A DNA stretch of 22,120 nucleotides. Source: SIG299 sp045531895. Lineage in GTDB: Bacteria; Bacillota; Clostridia; Lachnospirales; Lachnospiraceae. Below the pieces are notes generated by a model that searched no databases, had not been told where the DNA came from, and worked only from the letters and a program-made list of their open reading frames with translations. The stretch spans positions 1 through 22,120 of the forward strand of contig JAZSEW010000112.1 in the NCBI GenBank assembly GCA_045531895.1, read 5' to 3'. The translations under genes were made by a program, and so were the position numbers. Position 1 is the first letter of the stretch. Each line of letters begins with the position of its first letter. Shown here in pieces: positions 1-7,427 of this stretch.

Positions 1-52
1 TGAAAGTCCATACATATCGGCTCCAGTGACGCGACTTTGTTCACTTTGGCAA

Positions 53-128
53 AATCAAACGCGGTGCAAACGAAAGGGCAGTTTTTTCATTGTTTAAGAC
101 TGCTTTTTCGTTTACACCGCTATTGATT
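53..128. repeat. Long imperfect inverted repeat (stem-loop)
   Basis: Two 22-base arms at 61-82 and 99-120 surround a 16-base loop. Read as plus-strand RNA, 21 of 22 positions pair (two G-U pairs, one C-A mismatch); the minus-strand RNA has two A-C mismatches and one G-U. After a 2x2 internal loop, 53-58 pairs with 123-128, giving six more base pairs. Neither side has a T-tract, so it is not a textbook intrinsic terminator, although it lies 59 bases past the GNAT stop codon. It could be a dispersed repeat, a MITE-like element or an mRNA 3'-end structure. No convincing gene is visible in 1-178. Confidence 0.75.
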
Positions 129-178
129 GTAGCCTAAAGAAGTTTACGCTTAACAATACAAAAGGATGAGATTTAGCA

Positions 179-595
179 TTACTCGACATGGTGATAAATT
201 TTCAATCTTTGTGCTTCATTTGCCTCAAATCCAAATTTTGCATAGAACGGAATCTTATCAGGAACTGCACATAACTCCACAAAAATATCCGTTCCTTTAA
301 CTCCATTGTCATTTATGAATCTTCTCAATTCATTTATTAGCATCCTTCCAATACCTTTTCCCTGATATTCAGGTCTAACAACAACATCCTTAATATAATA
401 ATTAAGCCCCATATCACCATTCATTCTTGCCATAGCAACGATATAATCTCCGTCCCATATAGAAACTCTAAATAAAGTATGTTTCATTGCTAACCTTGTC
501 TGTTCAAGTGACGGTCCATTTCCCCATACAGTTTCCCATAATTCAATAAATTCCTCTGCTGTTAATTCGTTGTATTTCACTATTAAATCCGACAT
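179..595 (-). CDS. GNAT-family N-acetyltransferase
   Basis: A 138-residue single-domain protein of the GCN5-related N-acetyltransferase family, which moves an acetyl group from acetyl-CoA to an amine. The acetyl-CoA pyrophosphate-binding motif A is visible as VVVRPEYQGKGIGRML at residues 71-86, with the QGKGIG loop at 78-83. The C-terminal FYAKFGF (117-123) is the usual motif B end. No signal peptide or membrane segment is seen, so it should be cytosolic. The ATG has GGAGG five bases upstream. The gene lies 136 bases beyond the ABC transporter, in the same direction, and may have its own promoter. It appears more AT-rich than its neighbours and sits beside the 53-128 repeat, which would fit a later arrival. 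The substrate cannot be told from the sequence. Confidence 0.9.
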   Translation of the reverse strand: MSDLIVKYNELTAEEFIELWETVWGNGPSLEQTRLAMKHTLFRVSIWDGDYIVAMARMNGDMGLNYYIKDVVVRPEYQGKGIGRMLINELRRFINDNGVKGTDIFVELCAVPDKIPFYAKFGFEANEAQRLKIYHHVE

Positions 596-731
596 ATTTT
601 CCTCCCACAGTTAACCAAACTAAAATCAACCAAATCTACAACTTCAAATTTCACACTACACTCGTATCCCGCTTCAAATTCCTACAACCTGCAGTTCCCT
701 GAAACTCATATATCCCCGTAAAAATATACAA

Positions 732-2471
732 CTATTTTGTGTATGTCATCGTATAAAGTCCGGCATACACACCATTTTTTGCGAGTAACTCCTCATGGGT
801 TCCGCGCTCCTTGATGCCATCCTCCCCAAGTACCAGAATATTCTTCGCATTCTTAATGGTAGAAAGGCGATGTGCAATCACAAAGGTTGTACGGTTCTTG
901 GCAAGCTTCTCTAAGGATTCCTGTACCACCTTTTCACTCTCGTTGTCAAGTGCCGAAGTTGCTTCGTCAAAAATAAGAATTGGCGGATTTTTAAGGAACA
1001 CTCTCGCAATGGAAAGCCGTTGCTTCTGTCCACCGGATAATTTAATGCCACGCTGCCCGATATAAGTGTCGTAGCCATCCGGCAGTTCCATAATAAATTC
1101 ATGGGCGTTGGCATTCTTTGCCGCCTCGACAATTTCCTCCATGGAAGCATCCGGTTTACCATAACGAATGTTATCAGCCACCGTGCCTGCAAACAAATAC
1201 ACATCCTGCTGTACAATGCCAATACTGTTACGTAACGAGCGCATGGTTACCTTACGGATATCCTTCCCATCAATCTTAATCACACCTTCGCTGACATCGT
1301 AAAAGCGCGGAATCAAACTGCAAAGTGTTGTCTTACCCACACCGGAAGAACCAACCAGTGCCATGTAATCACCGGCTTTTACATCCAGAGTAATATTTTT
1401 AAACACATCACCTAACGTTCCTTCATAGCGGAATGCCACATTTTCAAAGGTAATATCACCTTTTACATTGTTAAGTTCTGCTGCGTCCTTAGCATCCTGA
1501 ATATCAGGCTCAGTGTCCATAATTTCCATAAAACGTTCAAAACCGGTAGCGCCGTTCTGAAACTGCTCGGTAAAATTAATAAGCTTTCTGACCGGCTCCA
1601 CTACATTGTTCACATATAAAAGAAACGTCAGCAAATCACTTAACTTAATAAATTCCCAGGCAATCATTAAACTACCGCCTACAATCACGCCTACGTTAAT
1701 GAGACTGGTAAACAGGCCAAGACCGGAATGAAACGTACCCATCTCCTTATATGCAAGCTTCTTGCTGGCAACAAAACGACTGTTGCCTTCCCTGAACTTA
1801 TCAACCTCCATATCCTCATTGGCAAAGGATTTTACTACACGGATGCCGGACAGATTATCTTCAATCTGAGCATTAATATCCGCAATACGGGCACGGTTTG
1901 CCTTAAATGCCACATTCATTCTTGTCTTCATTTTCCATGCAAAAAGAAACATTATCGGCAGGAAAAGAAATAAAAGCAACGTTAATGGTACGTTAATACG
2001 GATTAAAATAATAAACGCACCAACGAATTTGATGATGGAAATTACAATATCCTCCGGACCATGATGTGAAAGCTCCGTAACTTCAAACAGGTCATTCGTG
2101 ATACGGGACATCAGCTGTCCCGTCTTCTGATTATCATAAAAGCTAAAGGAAAGCTTCTGGAAATGGTTGAAAATGTCGTTTCGCATATCGAATTCCATTT
2201 TCGCACCCATCACATGACCCTGATAGGAAATAAAATAATTACAGAATAATTCCAGCAGCGCCAGCCCCACCATGACAAGAGCAAGCTTTGCAATAATGAC
2301 AACAGCCTCAGAAATTTCATAGTTGACTAATATGTCATTTGTAATGTAACGTACAATCAGCGGGTATACCAGAGAAATGGCAGCCGCACCTAAAGCACAA
2401 ACCATATCCGCGGTAAATAACCGCAGATATGGTTTGTAATAGGATAAAAACTTTTTTAATTTTCTATTCAT
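732..2471 (-). CDS. ABC exporter half-transporter (fused membrane and ATPase domains)
   Basis: A 579-residue ABC exporter subunit of the MdlB/MsbA/BmrA type that should work as a dimer in the cytoplasmic membrane. Hydrophobic segments cover roughly residues 17-42, 57-80, 143-180 and 250-290, with the usual coupling-helix region between. The ATPase domain has Walker A GSSGVGKT (374-381), Q-loop Gln421, signature LSGGQ (478-482), Walker B ILIFDE (498-503) and H-loop His534. I chose the ATG at 2471, where a weak GAAAG lies nine bases upstream. A TTG three codons earlier is in frame but has no well-placed ribosome site. The gene begins 29 bases after pfkA and is probably co-transcribed with it. 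It has no partner subunit here, so it is likely homodimeric unless a partner is encoded elsewhere. The substrate is unknown; lipid, peptide or drug export is typical of the family. Confidence 0.92.
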   Translation of the reverse strand: MNRKLKKFLSYYKPYLRLFTADMVCALGAAAISLVYPLIVRYITNDILVNYEISEAVVIIAKLALVMVGLALLELFCNYFISYQGHVMGAKMEFDMRNDIFNHFQKLSFSFYDNQKTGQLMSRITNDLFEVTELSHHGPEDIVISIIKFVGAFIILIRINVPLTLLLFLFLPIMFLFAWKMKTRMNVAFKANRARIADINAQIEDNLSGIRVVKSFANEDMEVDKFREGNSRFVASKKLAYKEMGTFHSGLGLFTSLINVGVIVGGSLMIAWEFIKLSDLLTFLLYVNNVVEPVRKLINFTEQFQNGATGFERFMEIMDTEPDIQDAKDAAELNNVKGDITFENVAFRYEGTLGDVFKNITLDVKAGDYMALVGSSGVGKTTLCSLIPRFYDVSEGVIKIDGKDIRKVTMRSLRNSIGIVQQDVYLFAGTVADNIRYGKPDASMEEIVEAAKNANAHEFIMELPDGYDTYIGQRGIKLSGGQKQRLSIARVFLKNPPILIFDEATSALDNESEKVVQESLEKLAKNRTTFVIAHRLSTIKNAKNILVLGEDGIKERGTHEELLAKNGVYAGLYTMTYTK

Positions 2472-2499
2472 GAAAACCAACTTTCTATTATGTAAGTCC

Positions 2500-3489
2500 T
2501 TATCTGGAAAGCTTCTTTGACATGCTCACAAGGAATTCGTCCGGCATTTTCTTCATATTTAAAGCTTCCTCAATATCATAATCAACAAATTCACCATGCT
2601 TATATGCAACTACACGGTTTGCCTTACCTGCACACAGAAGCTCTACTGCCTTAGCCCCCAGAGCGGACGCATATACACGGTCCTTTGTTGTCGGACTGCC
2701 GCCACGCTGAATATGACCAATGATGGTAGCTCTGGTTTCAACACCGGTAGCCGTCTCAATTCTCTTAGCCATTGCTTCAGAGTTTCCAACACCTTCCGCA
2801 TTAATAATGATATGATGAGTCTTACCAACTTTCTTTCTCTCAATAATATTCTGGATAATCGCTTCTTCATCGTTATCATATAATTCCGGAAGAAGAATGC
2901 TTTCTGCACCATTGGCAATACCACACCAAAGGGCAATATAGCCGGCATGACGACCCATTACTTCAATAATACTGCATCGTTCATGAGAGGTAGAAGTATC
3001 ACGAACCTTGTCAATAGCTTCCATCGCAGTGTTTACTGCAGTATCAAAACCGATGGTATACTCAGTACATGCAATATCAAGGTCAATTGTTGCCGGGACA
3101 CCAATCGTGTTGATACCACGCTCGTACAGCTTTCTGGCACCCTGGAAGGAACCGTCACCGCCGATAACGATAATACCGTCAATCTTGTGCTTCTTACAAA
3201 TGTATGCACCTCTGTCCTGACCTTCCTTTGTCATAAATTCCGGGCAACGTGCGGTAAATAAAGTCGTACCACCACGCTGAATAATATCGGATACGCTCTT
3301 TGCATCCATATCGAAAATATCTTCATCCAACAAACCGGAATAACCCCTTCTGATTCCCTTTACCTTTAAACCGTTTGCTAATGCAGTACGAACTACCGCA
3401 CGAATTGCAGCATTCATACCAGGTGCGTCACCACCACTACTTAATACACCGATTGTTTCTACTTTTTTATGCTTTACTGCCTTTGCCAT
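2500..3489 (-). CDS. pfkA: ATP-dependent 6-phosphofructokinase
   Basis: A 329-residue glycolytic enzyme that phosphorylates fructose-6-phosphate to fructose-1,6-bisphosphate, the committed step of glycolysis; the family is a cytosolic tetramer. GVLSSGGDAPGMNAAIR (14-30) forms the N-terminal nucleotide loop. GGDGS (110-114) carries the Gly typical of ATP-using rather than pyrophosphate-using enzymes. MGR (178-180) and the SHERCS segment fit the substrate site. The catalytic segment reads PATIDLD (132-138) where the canonical sequence is PGTIDND: the two catalytic aspartates (136, 138) are kept, while Gly is Ala and Asn is Leu. AGGAGG lies eight bases before the ATG. It follows dnaE by 133 bases and has its own strong promoter; the exporter gene downstream probably shares its transcript. 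Length is slightly above the usual 319-325 because of a short N-terminal extension. Confidence 0.96.
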   Translation of the reverse strand: MAKAVKHKKVETIGVLSSGGDAPGMNAAIRAVVRTALANGLKVKGIRRGYSGLLDEDIFDMDAKSVSDIIQRGGTTLFTARCPEFMTKEGQDRGAYICKKHKIDGIIVIGGDGSFQGARKLYERGINTIGVPATIDLDIACTEYTIGFDTAVNTAMEAIDKVRDTSTSHERCSIIEVMGRHAGYIALWCGIANGAESILLPELYDNDEEAIIQNIIERKKVGKTHHIIINAEGVGNSEAMAKRIETATGVETRATIIGHIQRGGSPTTKDRVYASALGAKAVELLCAGKANRVVAYKHGEFVDYDIEEALNMKKMPDEFLVSMSKKLSR

Positions 3490-3560
3490 TTTTCCATCCT
3501 CCTACATAAAGTACATCTTGTCTCTCCTATTGTTAAAACATAGACAAACTCATTTCCACT

Positions 3561-3589
3561 ATTTTAATCTATTTGCATCTATTTTTCAA
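3561..3589 (-). promoter_or_regulatory. Sigma-A type promoter of pfkA
   Basis: On the minus strand, -35 TTGAAA (5/6) is separated by 17 bases from -10 TAAAAT (5/6). Transcription should start near 3553, leaving a leader of about 65 bases before the pfkA ATG. It lies entirely in the dnaE-pfkA gap, and no stronger candidate is present there. Confidence 0.75.
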
Positions 3590-3602
3590 TAGTAAATACT
3601 AT
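3589..3602. promoter_or_regulatory. Perfect palindrome touching the pfkA -35 box
   Basis: ATAGTA-aa-TACTAT, two perfect six-base arms with a two-base spacer, ends at the upstream edge of the -35 hexamer. That is a usual place for an operator. The sequence is AT-rich, so chance is possible, and no regulator is known to me for this exact site. Confidence 0.35.
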
Positions 3603-3622
3603 ATTTTTTTACATGCAAAATC

Positions 3623-6600
3623 CTATCTTTTTTTATCTACCACCTTAATCTGTTCTTCACCATAGGTATTTTTCAGTATTTCCAGCAAATTTCCTGAAAG
3701 CTCTACGCATCTGTTTTTCGGCAGACGCTTCACAGCACGCTCCTCTTCCAGATAAATTACAACCTCCTGCTTTCCGTCACTTTCCGACAGCACTTGATAG
3801 AGACGTTCCTCTTCCGAAAGAAAGATATCTTTATTCTGAAAACGAATCCACAGTTCTCTCGGCAAATCGTCCATAGAGATAATTTCGGTACAGATTAGTT
3901 TCGCCGCCTTATCTTCTTCTGCGGACACACGTCCCCTGATTAATACCTTGGCATCTTCAGTAATAAGACTGCGATACTTCTCATAGTCCCTTGGAAACAC
4001 AATAATTTCCACGGTGCCAAGCAAATCTTCCAGAGTTAAAAACGCCATAGTTGTATTAGTCTTGGTCGTCTTTCTGGTAATCCCTGCAATCATGCCTCCC
4101 AATGTCACCGTATCGCCATCCTGTGCCTTCACCTCACCGGTTTCCTCATCCAACTGGAATGCCAGCGTATCAGCAGTTGTATTTTTCTTAAGCACCGACA
4201 TATATGCTTCCAACGGATGGCCACTGATATATACCCCAAGTACCTCTTTTTCAAAGGTAAGCATTTCTTCCTTGGAATACTCGCCCACATTTGGAAGCCG
4301 GACCTCAAATTCCTGCCGTTCTTCCTCGCAAGCAAAATCAAACAGACTCATCTGTCCGGTGAGACCTTTTTTGCGTTCCTGCGCCACATCATCCATCACC
4401 GCCACATACACGTGCATAAGCTGCTTTCTTGTACCAAATTCTGTTCCAAAGGCTCCCGCTTTGATAAAGCTTTCCACTGTACGCTTGTTAACTTCCTTAC
4501 CGGACAAACGTTCCACAAAATCCTTTAAGCCGGTAAACTTACCATTGGCCTCCCGTTCGGCAGTCATTGCCTCGATCACCGGTTTACCCACACCCTTAAT
4601 GGCAGAAAGCCCATATCGGATGTTATTTCCGGAAACGGAGAAGCCCATCTCACCTTCATTTACGTCCGGCGGCAAAATTTCAATGCCCATCTGACGACAG
4701 GAATAAATATATTCGGTCACTTTACCCGGATTATCTGCAACGGAAGTCATAAGCGCCGCCATAAATTCGACCGGATAATAGTATTTTAACCATGCAGTGC
4801 GATAAGAAACTACTGCATAGCAGGCTGCATGCGCCTTGTTAAAGGCATATTTAGCAAAGTCTGTCATTTCATCGAAAATCTTATTACCAATCTCCTCCGA
4901 AATACCATTTGCAATACAGCCCTTTACTCCTTCTTCCTCATTACCGTAAACGAAGTTCTTGCGTTCCTTTGCCATTACATCCGCTTTTTTCTTTGACATG
5001 GCACGACGCACCAAATCGCTTCGTCCGTAGCTGTAGCCTGCAAGTTCTCTTACAATCTGCATAACCTGTTCCTGATAAACAATACAGCCATGAGTTGTTT
5101 TTAAAATCGGTATCAGTTCCGGGCAATCATATACAATACTCTCAGGATTCTGCTTACCCTTAATATATTTTGGAATAAATTCCATTGGTCCCGGACGATA
5201 CAGAGAAATTCCTGCAATCACATCTTCCAGGTTTTCCGGCTTTAACTCCTTCATGAAGTTTTTCATACCGGTACTTTCCAACTGAAATACACCATCGCAT
5301 TTACCGCTGCCAATCATCTCATAAATGTTCGCATCGTCATAATCAATGTTGTTCATGTCGAGCTTTTCGCCCTCAGATCGTTTTTTATTAATCAGGTTCT
5401 CCGCATCCTTAATTACAGTTAATGTCCGAAGTCCCAGAAAATCCATTTTTAAAAGTCCAAGCTCTTCCAGCGTTGTCATCGTAAACTGAGTGGTAATGGC
5501 ATCATTAGAGCCTCTGGACAACGGTACATACACATCTGCCGGTGCATTGGCAATAACAACTCCGGCCGCATGCATGGAGGTGTTTCGAGGTAAACCTTCC
5601 AGACGCTTTGCCATGTCAATCAGGTAATGTATCTTTTCGTCACTTTCATAGAGACTTCTGAATTCCGGACTGCTTTTTATTGCCTTATCTATATTGATAC
5701 CTAATTCCATCGGAACCAGCTTTGCAACCTGGTCACACAGAGCATACGGATAGTCAAGAGCACGTCCCACATCGCGGATAACACCGCGGGCCGCCATGGT
5801 ACCGAAAGTCACAATCTGCACCACCCGGTCCTGTCCATACTTTTCCACCACGTAGTCAATAACTTCCTGACGTCGTTCGAAGCAGAAATCAATATCAAAG
5901 TCAGGCATGGATACCCGTTCCGGATTTAAGAAACGTTCAAACAGCAACTGATAGCGGATTGGGTCAATGTCCGTAATTCCTAGAGAGTATGCCGCAATAC
6001 TTGCTGCGCCACTGCCTCGTCCCGGTCCAACCGGTATGTCATGATCCTTCGCATACTTTATGAAATCCCACACAATCAGGTAATAATCATCAAAGCCCAT
6101 GCGGTGAATCACACCCAGCTCATAATCAAGACGAGCCTGAAGCTCCTCCGTAATTACCGGATATCGTTTCTTCATACCCTCCGCGCATAGATGCTGTAAG
6201 TACGTCCAGGCATCAAAGCCTTCCGGTACATCGTAGTGCGGCAATTTGTAGTTACCAAATTCAATGGTAACGTTACAACGTTCTGCAATTTTATGTGTAT
6301 TCTCCAATGCTTCTTTTGCATAGGGAAACAATCGTTCCATTTCTTCAACAGATTTTAAATAATACTGACCGCCATCATAGCGCATACGGTCTTCATCCTG
6401 CACTTTTTTCTGGGTCTGAATACAGAGCAGGATATCGTGAGCTTCCACATCGGTATCATAAATATAGTGCACATCGTTCGTGGCAACCAAATCGATACCT
6501 GTTTCCTGATGTATACGAAGCAGTGACGCATTCACAGTCTGTTGCTCCGGTATACCATGATCCTGCATCTCCAGAAAGAAATTTCCTGCGCCGAAAATTT

Positions 6601-7090
6601 CCTGCAGACGCAAAGCCGCCGCCCTACCCTCTTCGTAAAAGCCGCGTTTCAAATTCATAGCCACCTCACCGGCGAGACAGGCGGACAAAGCTATAATTCC
6701 TTCATGGTATTCCTTTAATACTTCATAATCCACACGTGGTTTATAATAATAGCCTTCCGTAAAACCTTTGGAAACAATTTTCATCAGGTTGGAATAGCCT
6801 AAATCATTTTCTGCTAACAGCACAAGGTGGTAGTAACGCTCGTCGGCAACACCGCCCTCTTTCTGAAAACGTGAACCGGGTGCCACATATACCTCACAGC
6901 CAAGCACAGGGCGGATTCCCTCCCTTTTACAGGCACGGTAAAAATCAATCACACCATACATGACACCATGGTCCGTGATGGCAAGACTGTCCATGCCCAG
7001 TTCCTTTGCCCTGGCCACAATTTCATTGATTTTGGCGGAACCGTCCAACAGACTATATTCAGTATGCACATGTAAGTGTGTGAAATTCAT
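3623..7090 (-). CDS. dnaE: DNA polymerase III alpha subunit, DnaE type
   Basis: A 1155-residue replicative polymerase of family C. An N-terminal PHP domain occupies about residues 1-215, with HVHTEYSLLDG near the start and AITDHG at 37-42. The palm carries catalytic aspartates 399 and 401 in PDFDIDF and Asp550 in LKMDFLGLRTL. The finger/beta-binding region and tandem helix-hairpin-helix follow, and an OB-fold lies at about 990-1045 (VTLGGMIAG...FLTLEDLLGTVEI). Length matches the short DnaE class. Firmicutes normally use PolC as main replicase and DnaE for primer extension, so a polC is expected elsewhere. A GGAGG lies ten bases before the ATG, in direct contact with the U-tract of the upstream terminator, so transcription must come from read-through or from a promoter inside the HPr-like gene or hairpin. 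A cre-like sequence overlaps the start. Confidence 0.97.
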   Translation of the reverse strand: MNFTHLHVHTEYSLLDGSAKINEIVARAKELGMDSLAITDHGVMYGVIDFYRACKREGIRPVLGCEVYVAPGSRFQKEGGVADERYYHLVLLAENDLGYSNLMKIVSKGFTEGYYYKPRVDYEVLKEYHEGIIALSACLAGEVAMNLKRGFYEEGRAAALRLQEIFGAGNFFLEMQDHGIPEQQTVNASLLRIHQETGIDLVATNDVHYIYDTDVEAHDILLCIQTQKKVQDEDRMRYDGGQYYLKSVEEMERLFPYAKEALENTHKIAERCNVTIEFGNYKLPHYDVPEGFDAWTYLQHLCAEGMKKRYPVITEELQARLDYELGVIHRMGFDDYYLIVWDFIKYAKDHDIPVGPGRGSGAASIAAYSLGITDIDPIRYQLLFERFLNPERVSMPDFDIDFCFERRQEVIDYVVEKYGQDRVVQIVTFGTMAARGVIRDVGRALDYPYALCDQVAKLVPMELGINIDKAIKSSPEFRSLYESDEKIHYLIDMAKRLEGLPRNTSMHAAGVVIANAPADVYVPLSRGSNDAITTQFTMTTLEELGLLKMDFLGLRTLTVIKDAENLINKKRSEGEKLDMNNIDYDDANIYEMIGSGKCDGVFQLESTGMKNFMKELKPENLEDVIAGISLYRPGPMEFIPKYIKGKQNPESIVYDCPELIPILKTTHGCIVYQEQVMQIVRELAGYSYGRSDLVRRAMSKKKADVMAKERKNFVYGNEEEGVKGCIANGISEEIGNKIFDEMTDFAKYAFNKAHAACYAVVSYRTAWLKYYYPVEFMAALMTSVADNPGKVTEYIYSCRQMGIEILPPDVNEGEMGFSVSGNNIRYGLSAIKGVGKPVIEAMTAEREANGKFTGLKDFVERLSGKEVNKRTVESFIKAGAFGTEFGTRKQLMHVYVAVMDDVAQERKKGLTGQMSLFDFACEEERQEFEVRLPNVGEYSKEEMLTFEKEVLGVYISGHPLEAYMSVLKKNTTADTLAFQLDEETGEVKAQDGDTVTLGGMIAGITRKTTKTNTTMAFLTLEDLLGTVEIIVFPRDYEKYRSLITEDAKVLIRGRVSAEEDKAAKLICTEIISMDDLPRELWIRFQNKDIFLSEEERLYQVLSESDGKQEVVIYLEEERAVKRLPKNRCVELSGNLLEILKNTYGEEQIKVVDKKR

Positions 7091-7103
7091 GTAAGCGCTT
7101 TCC
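7089..7103. promoter_or_regulatory. Candidate catabolite response element (cre) at the dnaE start
   Basis: The plus-strand sequence ATGTAAGCGCTTTCC matches the Bacillus cre consensus WTGNAANCGNWNNCW at every specified position except the last, and contains the 8-base palindrome AAGCGCTT. It lies between the dnaE ribosome site and its start codon, where bound CcpA could act as a roadblock. Such one-mismatch matches arise by chance in a window of this size, so function is unproven. The setting, just downstream of a Crh-like gene in an operon with hprK, makes it worth noting. Confidence 0.35.
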
Positions 7104-7110
7104 TCCCTCG

Positions 7111-7153
7111 AAAAAAAACCTTTCGGAAATCCTTATGAGATACCCGAAAGGTT
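7111..7153 (-). terminator. Intrinsic terminator after the HPr-like gene
   Basis: A perfect 10-base-pair stem (AACCTTTCGG at 7117-7126 and CCGAAAGGTT at 7144-7153) with a 17-base loop is followed on the minus strand by eight consecutive T (7118-7111). It starts 11 bases after the HPr-like stop codon. The plus strand also has a T-run after the stem, so it could work in both directions. It closes the hprK operon. Confidence 0.92.
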
Positions 7154-7164
7154 CTGTTTTTTAA

Positions 7165-7416
7165 TTATGCTTCTAAAAACTGTTCAATTTCAGCAAGTGC
7201 GGCTGTTTCATCCGGACCCTCTGCTGTAACAGTAGCTTTAGTTCCGGCGGCGAAATTCAGGATCATCACGCCCATAATACTCTTGGCGTTTGTGCGCTTT
7301 TCTGCCTGATCCACATAAACGCTACTTTCAAATTTACTCGCAAGCTGCACTAACATTGCCGCAGGGCTTGCATCCATACGAGTGAAATCCTTCATTACCA
7401 GTTCCTTTGTTACCAT
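7165..7416 (-). CDS. crh: Crh-like HPr protein lacking the active-site histidine
   Basis: An 83-residue protein with the full HPr fold pattern. The normal active-site motif GIHARPA reads RMDASPA at residues 13-19: His15, which accepts phosphate from PEP/Enzyme I, is Asp15, and Arg17 is Ser17. The HprK target region is intact as NAKSIMGVM (43-51), with the serine at exactly position 46. It therefore cannot carry PTS phosphate but should still be phosphorylated by HprK on Ser46, as in Bacillus Crh (which has Gln15). P-Ser forms of such proteins act as CcpA co-regulators. Its position directly after whiA (11 bases, AGGAGG eight bases before the ATG) matches the Bacillus rapZ-whiA-crh order, and hprK is in the same operon. 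A true ptsH is expected elsewhere. The symbol rests on residue pattern and context, not demonstrated function. Confidence 0.85.
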   Translation of the reverse strand: MVTKELVMKDFTRMDASPAAMLVQLASKFESSVYVDQAEKRTNAKSIMGVMILNFAAGTKATVTAEGPDETAALAEIEQFLEA

Positions 7417-7427
7417 TTCAAATCCTC

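Noticed and set aside
4..123. Open frame of about 40 codons on the plus strand across the inverted repeat, with another open frame on the minus strand running off the edge
   Set aside because: There is no ribosome site or good start codon, the plus frame is bounded by stops on both sides, and coding on both strands through palindrome arms is expected by chance.
601..731. Possible promoter and 30-base-spaced repeats (CTTCAAATT at 642-650 and 672-680) before the GNAT gene
   Set aside because: The repeats are short and AT-rich, and the candidate -35/-10 pairs match poorly (4/6 or less at -10), so no single promoter can be supported.
4014..4694. Long plus-strand frame of 226 codons inside dnaE
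   Set aside because: It is antisense to conserved dnaE sequence, is rich in Ser/Pro/Thr as typical of antisense reading, and has no ribosome site.
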